Shown here piece after piece: positions 30,553 through 39,797 of a stretch of DNA of 64,000 nucleotides. The position numbers and the translations under genes were made by a program. The DNA is taken from positions 1 to 64,000 of the forward strand of contig NZ_CP141608.1 of NCBI RefSeq assembly GCF_035581345.1, given 5' to 3'. The notes beneath the pieces are model-generated. The model was not told the DNA's origin. It ran no database searches and saw only the letters and a program-made list of their open reading frames with translations. Position 1 is the stretch's first letter. Each line of letters begins with the position of its first letter. The DNA is from Pseudomonas sp. JQ170C. Lineage in GTDB: Bacteria; Pseudomonadota; Gammaproteobacteria; Pseudomonadales; Pseudomonadaceae.

Positions 30553-32124
30553 TCAGTCCTCGAAACGAATCGGGCAGTTCGCAGTCCCTTCCAGCTTGTA
30601 CAACTCCTCAATCACCTGCGGCCGCGCCCGATGCAGCGTCAGGCTGCCCCCTGCCCGGCTCAAACGCCGGGCTTCGCGGTGCAGCATGTCGACTCCGGAA
30701 TAGTCGATGAAGTTGATCTGCCGGGCGTCGATGATTACGTCAGGCCCCTGGCATCGTTGCAGGCGCACCTGCAGGTAATGGCTGGCGCCAAAGAAGATCG
30801 AGCCCCCGACGCGCAGCACATCGGCATCACCTTCCCGTGTCTGCTGCACCCGTGGACGCGAGGTGCGCTTGAGGTAGAAGAACAGCGACGCCAGCACGCC
30901 TGCGTAGATGGCAGTCTGCAGTTCCAGCAGCAAGGTAGCCCCCGCGGTCAGCGCCATGACCAGGAACTCGGAGCGGCTGACCCGCCACAGGGCACGCATG
31001 CCCCGGTGATCGATCAACCCCCAGCAGATCAGCAGGATGCTGCCGGCCATGGCCGGGATCGGAATGTGCGCGATCAGGCCGGCGCCCGCCACGGCAAACA
31101 AGGCGACCCAGAGTGCCGAGAACACCCCGGCCAGCGGCGAACGAGCCCCGGCGTCGTAGCTGAGCCCCGAGCGGGTGAAAGAGCCTGAGGACAGGTAGCC
31201 GGAGAAAAAGCTGCCTACCATGTTCGACAGGCCCTGGGCACGGATCTCCTGGTTGGCATCGATCAACTGCTCTGAACGTGACGACAGCGAGCGGGCAATC
31301 GACAGGCTGGTCACCAGCCCCAGCATGCCCACGGCCACCGCACTGGGCAGCAGACGCAGGATCAATTCCAGGTCCCATAACGGCAACGGGCTCAAGGGGG
31401 GGAGTTGGCCGACAAACCCGGGTACCAGCAGCACATGGCCAAACGCGCCGGGTAGCAGCCAGACCAGCACACTGGCGATGGCCAGGGTTATCAACAGGCT
31501 CGGCCAGCGCGGACGCAGCAGTTTGAGGGCAATGCCAAGCACCAGGGTGCCAAGCCCGAGTGCAAGGGAAGGCCAATTCACCTCGCCTGCATGGTCCATC
31601 AGGCTTTCCAGGGTTTTCAGTGCGGTGGCCTGGCTGGGCAAGTCGAGCCCCATCAGGTTCGGCAGTTGTCCCAGTGCAATGACCACGGCGGCGCCGAGGG
31701 TAAAGCCCAGCACCACCGAATGAGAGACGAAGTTCACCAGTGCGCCGAAGCGCAACAGCCCCAGCAACCACTGAAAGACCCCACCCAGAAACGTCAGCAG
31801 CAGAATCAGGGTGATGTAGTCGTCACTGCCGCTGATGGCCAGCGGGCTGACGCTGGCATAGAGGACGATGGAGATCGCCGCGGTCGGCCCGCAGATCAGG
31901 TGCCACGACGACCCCCAGAGGCAGGCGATCAGCACCGGAACAATGGCGGCGTACAGCCCGTATTCAGCGGGCAGGCCGGCGATCAGCGCGTAGGCGATCG
32001 ACTGCGGCAGTGCCAGGATCGCGCCACTCAAGCCCACCAGCAGGTCGCGGCGCACACTGTCCCGGGTCTGCCGGGGCAGCCAACTGAGGAACGGCAACAA
32101 GCGGTGGCGATCAGGCCGGGCCAT
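30553..32124 (-). CDS. SulP-family anion transporter with STAS domain (choline-sulfate operon)
   Basis: This transporter has 523 residues, about 10-14 membrane segments and a C-terminal STAS domain (about 420-515, including VIIDARQINFIDYSGVDML). The sulfate-transporter signature region ALPQSIAYALIAGLPAEYGLYAAIVP is near residues 38-63. It is the last gene after betC and a choline-type binding protein, 72 bp downstream of the latter, so it may move the sulfate released by BetC or choline-O-sulfate itself (inference). Members transport sulfate, bicarbonate or other anions, and sequence alone does not decide. Confidence 0.88.
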   Translation of the reverse strand: MARPDRHRLLPFLSWLPRQTRDSVRRDLLVGLSGAILALPQSIAYALIAGLPAEYGLYAAIVPVLIACLWGSSWHLICGPTAAISIVLYASVSPLAISGSDDYITLILLLTFLGGVFQWLLGLLRFGALVNFVSHSVVLGFTLGAAVVIALGQLPNLMGLDLPSQATALKTLESLMDHAGEVNWPSLALGLGTLVLGIALKLLRPRWPSLLITLAIASVLVWLLPGAFGHVLLVPGFVGQLPPLSPLPLWDLELILRLLPSAVAVGMLGLVTSLSIARSLSSRSEQLIDANQEIRAQGLSNMVGSFFSGYLSSGSFTRSGLSYDAGARSPLAGVFSALWVALFAVAGAGLIAHIPIPAMAGSILLICWGLIDHRGMRALWRVSRSEFLVMALTAGATLLLELQTAIYAGVLASLFFYLKRTSRPRVQQTREGDADVLRVGGSIFFGASHYLQVRLQRCQGPDVIIDARQINFIDYSGVDMLHREARRLSRAGGSLTLHRARPQVIEELYKLEGTANCPIRFED

Positions 32125-32196
32125 GAGCAGTCTCTATCGCAAGCACAAGCTGCACAGGGTGCGATGTCTGCTGCGCCGGTGCAAGTCGCCACGCCA

Positions 32197-33117
32197 TTAC
32201 AGGCTGGCTTTCACGGCTGACAGCGCATCGCCGCCATCGAGGCGGGTCACCCCTTCGAGCCAGTTGTCGAGCTGGGCCGGGTGCGCTTTGACCCAGGCCT
32301 TGGCCGCTGCTTCGTAGCTGACCTTGTTATCCACAACCTGCGCCATGATGGAGTTTTCCATGTCCTGGCTGAATTTCAGGTTGTCGAACAGCCGCGCGAC
32401 GTTCGGGCAGGCCTGTGGATAACCCATGCGGGTCAGGGTATAGACGCTGCCGTTGCTGCCGAACCACTGCTCGCCCCCGCTCAGGTACCGCAGCTTCATC
32501 TGCACGTTCATCGGGTGCGGTGTCCAGCCGAGGAAGGCGATGAACCGCTCGCGCTTGGCCGCCCGATGGACCTGGGCGAGCATGGCCTGTTCACTGGACT
32601 CCACCAGCTTCCAGTCGCCGAGGTTGAAGGCATTCTTGTTGATGATGTCCTTGAGTGACAGGTTGGCCGGTGCGCCTGCGCCGATGCCATAGATCTTCTG
32701 GTCGAACTGATCGGCAAAGCGTTGCAGGTCGGCAAAGTCCCGAACCCCGGCCTCCCACACGTACTCGGGCACTGCCAGGGTGAACTGGGTGCCTTCGAGG
32801 TTGCGGGCCAATTGCTGTACCTCGCCGCTGGTGACGAACTTGTCGTGAAAGCCTTGCTGGGCCGGCATCCAGTTGCCGAGGAAGACATCCACCAAGCCAT
32901 CCTTGAGCCCGCCATAAATGATGGGCACCGCCAGGCTGTCGACCCGGGTCTTGTAGCCCATGCCTTCGAGCAGCAGGCGGGCCACTGCATTGGTGGCGGC
33001 GATGTCGCTCCAGCCGGGGTCGGCCATCTTCACGGTGCTGCAATCGCTCTGGGCGCGGGCGCCGAGGCTGGCAAGGCTGAACAAAACCGCAATGACGCTT
33101 GTGGATAACCTTTTCAT
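32197..33117 (-). CDS. Periplasmic choline/betaine-type ABC substrate-binding protein
   Basis: This 306-residue protein has a cleavable signal peptide (MKRLSTSVIAVLFSLASLGA, cut near residue 22) and belongs to the OpuAC family. KMADPGWSDIAATNAVARLL and FLGNWMPAQQ are typical of ChoX/CbcX choline binders. No ABC permease or ATPase gene accompanies it; in Pseudomonas such orphan binding proteins are known to feed the shared CbcWV core. It lies between betC and the SulP transporter. Three DnaA boxes fall within the gene, one over the signal-peptide codons. Confidence 0.87.
   Translation of the reverse strand: MKRLSTSVIAVLFSLASLGARAQSDCSTVKMADPGWSDIAATNAVARLLLEGMGYKTRVDSLAVPIIYGGLKDGLVDVFLGNWMPAQQGFHDKFVTSGEVQQLARNLEGTQFTLAVPEYVWEAGVRDFADLQRFADQFDQKIYGIGAGAPANLSLKDIINKNAFNLGDWKLVESSEQAMLAQVHRAAKRERFIAFLGWTPHPMNVQMKLRYLSGGEQWFGSNGSVYTLTRMGYPQACPNVARLFDNLKFSQDMENSIMAQVVDNKVSYEAAAKAWVKAHPAQLDNWLEGVTRLDGGDALSAVKASL
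32327..32335 (+). promoter_or_regulatory. DnaA box in the binding-protein gene (a)
   Basis: Perfect TTATCCACA; the next box is 87 bp away in the opposite orientation. Confidence 0.65.
32414..32422 (-). promoter_or_regulatory. DnaA box in the binding-protein gene (b)
   Basis: The plus strand reads TGTGGATAA; it points towards the box at 32327. Confidence 0.65.
33100..33108 (-). promoter_or_regulatory. DnaA box over the binding-protein signal-peptide codons
   Basis: The plus strand reads TGTGGATAA, codons 4-7 of the binding protein, 49 bp from the box at 33149 in the same orientation. Confidence 0.65.
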
Positions 33118-33135
33118 GGCAGCCTCGCAGGATAG

Positions 33136-34647
33136 TTACTGGGCGGGTTGTGGATAACGTGCCTTGCGTTCCAGGTCGTCGAGATCGATGTGATTGCGCA
33201 TGTACTGCTGGCTGGCGTCGACCATGGGTTGGTGGTCCCAGCTTTTGAGTTTGCCGATCGCCAGGGCCTCGGCCACCAGGCGGCGGCGACGCTGGCTGTC
33301 CAGTACTTGCTGGCGCAGCGCCGGGATGTCCCAGCGGTGCCGGGCTTCATCGAGCATTGCCTGCATCAGCGCCTGGTGATCAGGGCTGCCCGCCAGGTTT
33401 TCGCGTTCCTGGGGGTCATGGTCAAGGTCGTACAGCAGGCAAGGGTCGTCTTCGCTGTAGATGAATTTGTAGGCGCCGCGGCGAATCATCATCAGTGGCC
33501 CGACGGTGCCTTCGGCCATGTATTCGCCGATTACTTCATCGTGCCCGCCCTGCCCTTGCAGGTGGCCCAGCAGCGAGCGCCCATCCAGCGGCAATTGAGG
33601 TTCCAGGCTGCCACCCGCGAGTTCTACCAGGGTGGGTAACAGGTCGCAGGTGGAAACCGCAGCGCTGACCCGCGCCGGCTTGAACTGCCCGGGCGCATGC
33701 ACCAGCAGCGGTACCCGGGCCGACATGTCGAACCAGTGCATCTTGTACCAGAGGCCACGCTCGCCAAGCATGTCGCCGTGATCGCCGCTGAACACGATCA
33801 ATGTGTCGTCCGCCAGCCCGGTTTCTTCCAGGGTCTGCAGCAGCTTGCCGATGTTGCTGTCGATGTAGCTGCAGGCGCCGAAATAGGCACGGCGGGCATC
33901 GCGGATCTTATCCACAGGCAACGGCTTGTCCCATAGGTCGTAGACCTTGAGCAGGCGTTGCGAGTGGGGGTCCAGTTCGTCCTGGGTGCAGTGCGGGCTC
34001 GGCAATGGAATCTCGTCGTCCCGATACAGGTCCCAGAAGGCTTTGGGGATGGTGTACGGGTCGTGGGGATGGGTCATCGACACGGTCAGGCAGAACGGCT
34101 GGTCGCCGGCTTCGCGGACGTGATCGAACAGGTATTGGCGGGCCTTGAACACCACCTCTTCATCGAAATCCAGCTGGTTGGTGCGTACGCAGGGCCCGGC
34201 CTGCAGTACCGAGGACATGTTGTGGTACCAGCTGGGGCGTTCATCGGGTGCATCCCAATTGACCGCCCAGCCATAGTCCGCCGGGTAGATGTCGCTGGTC
34301 AGCCGCTCTTCGTAGCCGTGCAGCTGGTCTGGCCCACAGAAGTGCATCTTGCCCGACAAGGCGGTGCGGTAGCCGAGACGGCGCAGGTAATGGGCGTAGG
34401 TGGGGACGTCGGCAGGAAAGTCTGCAGCGTTGTCGTAGGCGCCGATCTTGCTCGGCAATTGACCGCTGACCAGGGTGAAGCGGGACGGCGCGCACAGCGG
34501 GCTGTTGCAGTAGGCGGCATCGAACACCACGGCTTCGGCGGCCAGGCGGCTCAGGTGCGGCATCTTGATCGGCGAGGGGGCGTAGAGGGGCAGCATCGGC
34601 GCAGCCATCTGGTCGGCCATGATGAAAAGAATGTTCTTGCGCTTCAT
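33136..34647 (-). CDS. betC: Choline-sulfatase
   Basis: BetC hydrolyses choline-O-sulfate to choline and sulfate. The 503-residue type I sulfatase shows the metal-binding MADQM at the N-terminus and the formylglycine motif CAPSR (Cys52 to Arg56) in NSPLCAPSRFTLVSG. VFSGDHGDMLGERGLWYKM contains the second metal and active-site residues. I start it at MKRKNILFIM; an ATG six codons upstream lacks a Shine-Dalgarno. It heads betC-binding protein-SulP and is divergent from the LysR regulator. Two DnaA boxes are inside. Confidence 0.95.
   Translation of the reverse strand: MKRKNILFIMADQMAAPMLPLYAPSPIKMPHLSRLAAEAVVFDAAYCNSPLCAPSRFTLVSGQLPSKIGAYDNAADFPADVPTYAHYLRRLGYRTALSGKMHFCGPDQLHGYEERLTSDIYPADYGWAVNWDAPDERPSWYHNMSSVLQAGPCVRTNQLDFDEEVVFKARQYLFDHVREAGDQPFCLTVSMTHPHDPYTIPKAFWDLYRDDEIPLPSPHCTQDELDPHSQRLLKVYDLWDKPLPVDKIRDARRAYFGACSYIDSNIGKLLQTLEETGLADDTLIVFSGDHGDMLGERGLWYKMHWFDMSARVPLLVHAPGQFKPARVSAAVSTCDLLPTLVELAGGSLEPQLPLDGRSLLGHLQGQGGHDEVIGEYMAEGTVGPLMMIRRGAYKFIYSEDDPCLLYDLDHDPQERENLAGSPDHQALMQAMLDEARHRWDIPALRQQVLDSQRRRRLVAEALAIGKLKSWDHQPMVDASQQYMRNHIDLDDLERKARYPQPAQ
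33149..33157 (-). promoter_or_regulatory. DnaA box at the 3' end of betC
   Basis: The plus strand reads TGTGGATAA, within the last eight codons of betC. Confidence 0.65.
33908..33916 (+). promoter_or_regulatory. DnaA box in the middle of betC
   Basis: Perfect TTATCCACA in coding sequence (VDKI codons). Confidence 0.6.
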
Positions 34648-34706
34648 GGAGTCACCGCGTTCCATAGGTATTCGTTATGGGGAACTGCTGTGATCGAGCA
34701 TGCGGT

Positions 34707-34715
34707 TGTGGATAA
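34707..34715 (-). promoter_or_regulatory. DnaA box in the betC-LysR divergent promoter region
   Basis: The plus strand reads TGTGGATAA, 60 bp upstream of the betC start and 47 bp upstream of the regulator start. It is the last exact box I found before the window end. Confidence 0.75.
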
Positions 34716-34761
34716 CTGCGGTAAAGCCCATGGCGGGCAATGACTGGGATTAGCAGCGCTT

Positions 34762-35667
34762 ATGTTTGAAAGCCTTGATGGTTTGTCGCTGGATACGTTG
34801 CGGGTGTTCGAGGTTGCGGCCCGCCAGCGCAGTTTCACCACGGCGGCGGTCGAGTTGGGTACCACCCAGCCAGCCGTCAGCCAGCAGATCAAGCGGTTGG
34901 AACGGCAGCTGGGCGCGCGTTTGTTCGATCGCATCTATCGTGGCATCGAACTGACCGAGGCCGGCCAGGCGCTGTTTGAGCAGGTGCATCAGGGCATGGC
35001 GTGCTTCGACGATGGCGTGGTGCAGGTCAGCGGCCGTGATCAGCATGAGGTGCTTCAGGTCGCTACCGACTTTGCCTTTGCCGCCTATTGGTTGATGCCG
35101 CGACTGCAGCGCTTTCACCAGGCCAACCCGCAAGTGGATGTCAGCCTGGTGACCAGTGAACGCAGCCACGCCATGCTGCGGCCGGACATCGATGTGGCGA
35201 TCCTGTTTGGTGATGGGCGCTTTCATCAGGGCGAAAGCCACTGGCTATTCGACGAGGAAGTATTCCCGGTGTGCAGCCCCCGCCTGGTGGAGCAGCAAAC
35301 ACTGCCCATGCCAGCGCACAGCCTGCTGCAAATGCCCCTGCTGCATCTGCGCGGCGAGAGCGCCAGCCGCTGGTTCGACTGGAGCGGCGTATTTCGCCAG
35401 TTGAACATCGCCAGCCCGCCGGGCCCCGGCCCGTTGCGTTTTGACAACTACACCCTGCTTATCCAGGCCGCCATCGCAGGCCAGGGCGTGGCGATTGGCT
35501 GGCGCCATCTGGTGGATGATCTGCTGGAGCAGGGGTTGCTGTGTCGGCCGATCGGCGAAAGGGCCCACTCTTCGCGCGGCTATTACGTGGTGCTGCCACC
35601 GCGCAAGCGCCGGGGCGCGTTGATCGAGCGCTTTGTCGAGTGGTTGCGCGACGAATCTTCCCGCTAG
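34762..35667 (+). CDS. LysR-family regulator of choline-sulfate utilisation
   Basis: The protein has 301 residues, with an N-terminal winged helix-turn-helix (about 10-68, ARQRSFTTAAVELGTTQPAV) and a GcvA-like effector domain. It is divergent from betC across 114 bp, the arrangement of the known choline-sulfate-utilisation LysR factors, so it probably activates betC and the two transport genes in response to choline-O-sulfate or choline (inference). Its stop overlaps the end of the next, convergent gene by 4 bp. Confidence 0.87.
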   Translation: MFESLDGLSLDTLRVFEVAARQRSFTTAAVELGTTQPAVSQQIKRLERQLGARLFDRIYRGIELTEAGQALFEQVHQGMACFDDGVVQVSGRDQHEVLQVATDFAFAAYWLMPRLQRFHQANPQVDVSLVTSERSHAMLRPDIDVAILFGDGRFHQGESHWLFDEEVFPVCSPRLVEQQTLPMPAHSLLQMPLLHLRGESASRWFDWSGVFRQLNIASPPGPGPLRFDNYTLLIQAAIAGQGVAIGWRHLVDDLLEQGLLCRPIGERAHSSRGYYVVLPPRKRRGALIERFVEWLRDESSR

Positions 35668-36281
35668 AGCACAAAGTTCACATGCTCGCCCTGGTGCAGC
35701 TTGAGCTCCAGGGTATCGATCATCCCGGCGGCGATTCGGGCCAGGCGCTGCAGGGGCTCGGCCAGGCCCGGTTCGAGGGTGCCGTGGGTGTGATGAAAGT
35801 GCTCGATGCCGAGCCCGGCCACTTCAACCGGGGCGTTGATCAGCGTCCATTGCAAGGTACTGCGTTGCAGCAGATCGACCATATGGCCGATGCATTGCTG
35901 GTGTTGCTCGTTATGCTCGTCGGGATGCTCGAGCACACTGAAATCGCCGACCAGCAGGAGCCGGCGTATAGTCGTGCGGGACATGCCATCGACCAGGGCG
36001 TGGACATAGTGCAGTTGTGCACGATGGTCGTCAGGGGCCAGCGCGGGTAACAGGCAAATCACCGCTGAGCTTCCTGCCACACCCTGCTCGGCCTGGTCGG
36101 TGTCGTCCAGCCCACCGTGCTTGCAGTGCAAGCCCGGGCGAGGCGCCAGGCGGTTGAGGTCGTCGACAATCACGATCACTTCATGCTGGCGCTTGAGCAG
36201 TTCGGCCATCAGCGCGCTGCCCAGGCTGCTCAAGGCGCCGAACAGGGTGACCTTGAGGGCGTAGGTTTCGGCGTTTTTCAC
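35664..36281 (-). CDS. NAD(P)-binding Rossmann protein (NmrA/YwnB-like)
   Basis: This 205-residue protein has a dinucleotide-type start, KVTLFGALSSLGSALMAELLKRQHEV, in which the usual GxxGxxG is altered to GALSSLG. The middle holds RRLLLVGDFSV, as in atypical short-chain reductases of the NmrA group. The start is GTG with GGAGTGATG upstream. The function is unknown; the altered glycine loop makes cofactor binding uncertain. It converges on the LysR gene and is divergent from a DOPA-dioxygenase-like gene. Confidence 0.75.
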   Translation of the reverse strand: MKNAETYALKVTLFGALSSLGSALMAELLKRQHEVIVIVDDLNRLAPRPGLHCKHGGLDDTDQAEQGVAGSSAVICLLPALAPDDHRAQLHYVHALVDGMSRTTIRRLLLVGDFSVLEHPDEHNEQHQQCIGHMVDLLQRSTLQWTLINAPVEVAGLGIEHFHHTHGTLEPGLAEPLQRLARIAAGMIDTLELKLHQGEHVNFVL

Positions 36282-36358
36282 GTCATCACTCCGTTGCGTA
36301 CGGGTGATTGTTTGACTCCCGGATGTAGGCCGGGGTTCGCATAGATTCAGGAGTTTTC

Positions 36359-36688
36359 GTGCAGAGGATCAAGGGATATCACGCCCACGTGTACTACGAC
36401 GCCAGCACCCTGGAGCAGGCCCGGCAGTTGTGTGAAGAGGCAGCGAAGCTGTTTCCGGTGACCATGGGACGCATGCATCAGAAGCCAGTCGGGCCGCATC
36501 CGGACTGGAGCTGCCAACTGGCGTTCGGGCCTGAGGTAGTGGGGGTGGTGTTGCCTTGGCTGGCGTTGTACCGGCGGGGGCTGGTGGTGTTCTTGCATCC
36601 GCTGACCGGGGATGAAATGGCGGACCACCGTGATCATGCGATCTGGATGGGGGCTGTGCGGCCTCTGGATCTGTCGATCTTTGAATAG
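36359..36688 (+). CDS. DOPA 4,5-dioxygenase family protein
   Basis: This is a small single-domain protein of 109 residues. GYHAHVYYD near the N-terminus, MGRMHQKPVGPHPDW, and VVFLHPLTGDEMADHRDHAIWMG give the conserved histidines of the family, which takes its name from fungal and plant DOPA extradiol dioxygenases. The bacterial substrate is not known. The start is GTG with AGGAG six bases before it. A REP begins two bases after its stop. Confidence 0.85.
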   Translation: MQRIKGYHAHVYYDASTLEQARQLCEEAAKLFPVTMGRMHQKPVGPHPDWSCQLAFGPEVVGVVLPWLALYRRGLVVFLHPLTGDEMADHRDHAIWMGAVRPLDLSIFE

Positions 36689-36690
36689 TC

Positions 36691-36759
36691 ATCGCGGGGC
36701 AAGCCCGCTCCTACCGGTTCGGATTTGAATCTACGGTAGGAGCGGGCTTGCCCCGCGAT
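36691..36759. repeat. REP pair with long spacer before trpA
   Basis: Perfect arms ATCGCGGGGCAAGCCCGCTC, but the spacer is much longer than in the other copies (CTACC, about 20 unique bases, then GGTAG). It ends 6 bp before the trpA stop. Confidence 0.93.
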
Positions 36760-36765
36760 CAGGCC

Positions 36766-37578
36766 TCACGCCTTGCGCGCACCCCGCACACCCTGGGCCA
36801 GTGCCGAGCACAGCTCAAGCACATCACCCACGGCCTGCTCGGCAGTCTTAGCGTTGGCGATCTTGTCGACCAGCGCCGACCCGACCACCACGCCATCGGC
36901 CAGCGTGGCAATTGCGGCCGCCTGTTCTGGCGTACGAATACCAAACCCAACGCTGATCGGCAGGTCGGTATGCCGACGCAGGCGCTCGATCGCGCCGCTG
37001 ACGTGTTCGGTGGTCGCCGAACCTGCACCGGTCACGCCCGCTACCGAGACGTAGTAGACGAAGCCGGAGCTGCGCTCCAGCACGCGCGGCAGGCGCACGT
37101 CGTCGGTGGTCGGGGCGGTCAGGCGAATGAAGTCGATGCCGGCAGCCTGGGCCGGGGTCGCCAGTTCGGCGTCGTGCTCGGGCGGCAGGTCGACGATGAT
37201 CAGGCCATCCACACCGGCTTCCTTGGCCTGGGCCACGAAGGCCTCGACGCCAAAGCGGTGGATCGGGTTGTAGTAACCCATCAGCACGATCGGCGTGGTC
37301 TGGTTGTCGACGCGGAACTCGCGAACCATTTGCAGGGTTTTGGCCAGGGTCTGGCCGGCTTCCAGGGCGCGCAGGGTTGCCAACTGGATGGCAACGCCGT
37401 CGGCCATCGGGTCGGTGAACGGCATGCCCAGTTCGATCACGTCGGCGCCGGCAGCCGGCAGGCCCTTGAGGATCGCCAGGGAGGCGTCGTAGCCCGGGTC
37501 GCCGGCAGTGACGAAGGTAACCAGTGCGGAGCGGCCTTCGGCCTTGAGCTCAGCGAAGCGTTGTTCAAGACGGCTCAT
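36766..37578 (-). CDS. trpA: Tryptophan synthase alpha chain
   Basis: TrpA cleaves indole-3-glycerol phosphate to indole. The 270 residues carry catalytic Glu49 and Asp60 in [13 protein letters not shown], the loop LPPEHDAEL, and [11 protein letters not shown] for phosphate binding. I start at [11 protein letters not shown], overlapping the trpB stop by 4 bp; the open frame upstream is trpB sequence. It is the second gene of trpBA, divergent from trpI. Confidence 0.97.
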   Translation of the reverse strand: MSRLEQRFAELKAEGRSALVTFVTAGDPGYDASLAILKGLPAAGADVIELGMPFTDPMADGVAIQLATLRALEAGQTLAKTLQMVREFRVDNQTTPIVLMGYYNPIHRFGVEAFVAQAKEAGVDGLIIVDLPPEHDAELATPAQAAGIDFIRLTAPTTDDVRLPRVLERSSGFVYYVSVAGVTGAGSATTEHVSGAIERLRRHTDLPISVGFGIRTPEQAAAIATLADGVVVGSALVDKIANAKTAEQAVGDVLELCSALAQGVRGARKA

Positions 37579-38792
37579 GCCTGTTTCTCCTGGGCGGCCA
37601 TATGGCTCATCACGGTTTGCATGTCTTTGTCGCCACGCCCGGACAGGCACACCACCATCAGGTGATCCTTGGGCAGGGTCGGGGCGCGCTTGATGGCTTC
37701 TGCCAGCGCGTGGGAGGTTTCCAGCGCAGGAATGATGCCTTCCAGGCGGCAAGTGGTGTGGAACGCGGCCAGGGCTTCGTCGTCGGTAATGCTGACGTAT
37801 TCCACGCGCTTCACTTCATGCAGGAAGGCGTGTTCCGGGCCGATGCCAGGGTAGTCCAGGCCTGCGGAAATCGAGTGGGCGTCGGTGATCTGGCCATCGG
37901 CATCTTGCAGCAGGTAGGTGCGGTTGCCGTGCAGTACGCCCGGTACACCACCGTTGAGGCTGGCAGCATGCTTGTCGGTGTCGACGCCATGGCCACCGGC
38001 TTCGACGCCGATGATCTGCACGCTGGTGTCATCGAGGAAGTCGTGGAACAGGCCCATGGCGTTGGAGCCGCCGCCGACGCAGGCGATCAGGCTGTCAGGC
38101 AGGCGCCCTTCCTTGGCCTGCAACTGCTCGCGGGTTTCCTTGCCGATGATCGACTGGAAGTCACGGACCATGGCCGGGTACGGGTGCGGGCCGGCTACGG
38201 TGCCGATCAGGTAGAAGGTGTCGTCGACGTTGGTGACCCAGTCGCGCAGGGCCTCGTTCATGGCGTCCTTGAGGGTGCCGGTGCCCGCCGTGACCGGAAC
38301 GATCTCGGCACCCAGCAGCTTCATGCGGAACACGTTTGCCTGCTGGCGCTCGATGTCGGTGGCACCCATGTAGATCACGCAAGGCAGGCCAAAACGCGCC
38401 GCCACGGTGGCGGTGGCCACGCCGTGCATGCCGGCGCCGGTTTCGGCGATCAGGCGTTTTTTGCCCATGCGCTTGGCCAGCAGCACCTGGCCGATGCAGT
38501 TGTTCACCTTGTGGGCGCCGGTGTGGTTGAGTTCTTCACGCTTGAAGAAAATCTTTGCGCCGCCGCAGTGCTCGGTCAGGCGCTCGGCGAAGTACAGCGG
38601 GTTCGGGCGGCCAATGTAGTCACGCTGGAAGTAGGCCAGCTGTTCAACAAACTCGGGGTCGGCCTTGGCTGCTTCGTATTCGCGGGCCAGGTCGAGCACC
38701 AGTGGCATCAGGGTTTCAGCCACGTAGCGGCCGCCGAATGCGCCAAACAGGCCATTGGCATCAGGGCCGGCGCGGAAGTTGGTCTGAGTCAT
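37575..38792 (-). CDS. trpB: Tryptophan synthase beta chain
   Basis: TrpB condenses indole and serine with pyridoxal phosphate. The 405 residues include the PLP lysine Lys95 in [11 protein letters not shown], the phosphate loop [10 protein letters not shown], and [14 protein letters not shown]. It is the first gene of trpBA and is separated by 108 bp from the divergent activator trpI, as in other fluorescent pseudomonads, where trpBA is induced by indoleglycerol phosphate instead of by attenuation. Confidence 0.97.
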   Translation of the reverse strand: MTQTNFRAGPDANGLFGAFGGRYVAETLMPLVLDLAREYEAAKADPEFVEQLAYFQRDYIGRPNPLYFAERLTEHCGGAKIFFKREELNHTGAHKVNNCIGQVLLAKRMGKKRLIAETGAGMHGVATATVAARFGLPCVIYMGATDIERQQANVFRMKLLGAEIVPVTAGTGTLKDAMNEALRDWVTNVDDTFYLIGTVAGPHPYPAMVRDFQSIIGKETREQLQAKEGRLPDSLIACVGGGSNAMGLFHDFLDDTSVQIIGVEAGGHGVDTDKHAASLNGGVPGVLHGNRTYLLQDADGQITDAHSISAGLDYPGIGPEHAFLHEVKRVEYVSITDDEALAAFHTTCRLEGIIPALETSHALAEAIKRAPTLPKDHLMVVCLSGRGDKDMQTVMSHMAAQEKQA

Positions 38793-38879
38793 GGGTCGCT
38801 CCAGGGCGTTATCAAGACGGGAATGGCTTTACTGTAACCACGACACGCGCGGCTGAAAACCGATAAGATTGCGACAACA

Positions 38880-38896
38880 TGTCAGGAAAACTCACA
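38880..38896. promoter_or_regulatory. Candidate TrpI operator between trpB and trpI
   Basis: The minus strand reads TGTGAGTTTTCCTGACA, an imperfect palindrome with TGT and ACA ends and five of six arm pairs matching. It lies 4 bp upstream of the trpI start, where TrpI autoregulatory and trpBA activation sites are expected. Confidence 0.4.
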
Positions 38897-38900
38897 CGTC

Positions 38901-39797
38901 ATGCGCCAGGACCTCCCTCCCCTCAATGCCCTTCGGGCGTTTGAAGCCACTGCCCGGCTCGGTAGCGTCAGCCAGGCGGCCGAACAGCTACACGTGACAC
39001 ACGGGGCGGTAAGCCGGCAGTTGAAGGTGCTCGAAGAGCACCTGGGCGTGAGTCTGTTCGTCAAGGAAGGGCGTGGCATTAAACTCACAGATGCCGGGCT
39101 TCGGCTGCGTGATGCCAGTTTCGACGCCTTCGACCGCTTGCGCAGTGTGTGTACCGAGTTGAGTCAGAGCGGCGCCGATGCGCCTTTCGTGCTCGGTTGC
39201 TCCGGCAGCTTGCTGGCGCGCTGGTTCATCCCGCGGTTGGGTCGGCTCAAGGCGGACCTGCCTGAGCTGCGCTTGCATTTGTCTGCTGGGGAAGGCGACC
39301 TGGACCCGCGACGCCCGGGGCTGGACGCTCTGTTGGTATTCGCCGAGCTGCCGTGGCCAACCGACATGCAGGTGCATGTGCTGGCCGAGGAACGTATCGG
39401 CCCGGTCCTGAGCCCGCACTTTGCCGGGTTCGCTCGCCTGCAACAGGCGCCAGCCAAGGCCCTGCTGGAAGAAACCCTGTTGCAGACCACCTCACGCCCG
39501 CAAGCCTGGCCGAGTTGGGCGCGGCAACAAGGTATCGACCCCGAGGCGCTTCGCTACGGTCAGGATTTCGAGCACCTGTATTACTTGCTGGAAGCGGCAG
39601 TGGCGGGCTTGGGCGTGGCGATTGCACCACAGCCCCTGGTGGCCGATGACCTGCGCGCCGGGCGGCTGGCCGCGCCGTGGGGCTTTTGTCCGACCCAGGC
39701 GGCGCTGGCGTTATGGGTGCCGCGACGCGCCGCAGACGGGCGCGCCGAACAATTGGCCGGGTGGTTGCGCGCCGAGTTGGCGCGCCAGGTCGCTTAG
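38901..39797 (+). CDS. trpI: LysR-type activator of tryptophan synthase, TrpI
   Basis: This 298-residue LysR regulator has its helix-turn-helix at about residues 8-65 ([28 protein letters not shown]). Identity rests on its divergent position next to trpBA, the known arrangement in Pseudomonas, and on the GcvA-like architecture. The expected inducer is indoleglycerol phosphate. It ends with a 4-bp overlap with the convergent DUF883 gene. Confidence 0.93.
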   Translation: MRQDLPPLNALRAFEATARLGSVSQAAEQLHVTHGAVSRQLKVLEEHLGVSLFVKEGRGIKLTDAGLRLRDASFDAFDRLRSVCTELSQSGADAPFVLGCSGSLLARWFIPRLGRLKADLPELRLHLSAGEGDLDPRRPGLDALLVFAELPWPTDMQVHVLAEERIGPVLSPHFAGFARLQQAPAKALLEETLLQTTSRPQAWPSWARQQGIDPEALRYGQDFEHLYYLLEAAVAGLGVAIAPQPLVADDLRAGRLAAPWGFCPTQAALALWVPRRAADGRAEQLAGWLRAELARQVA

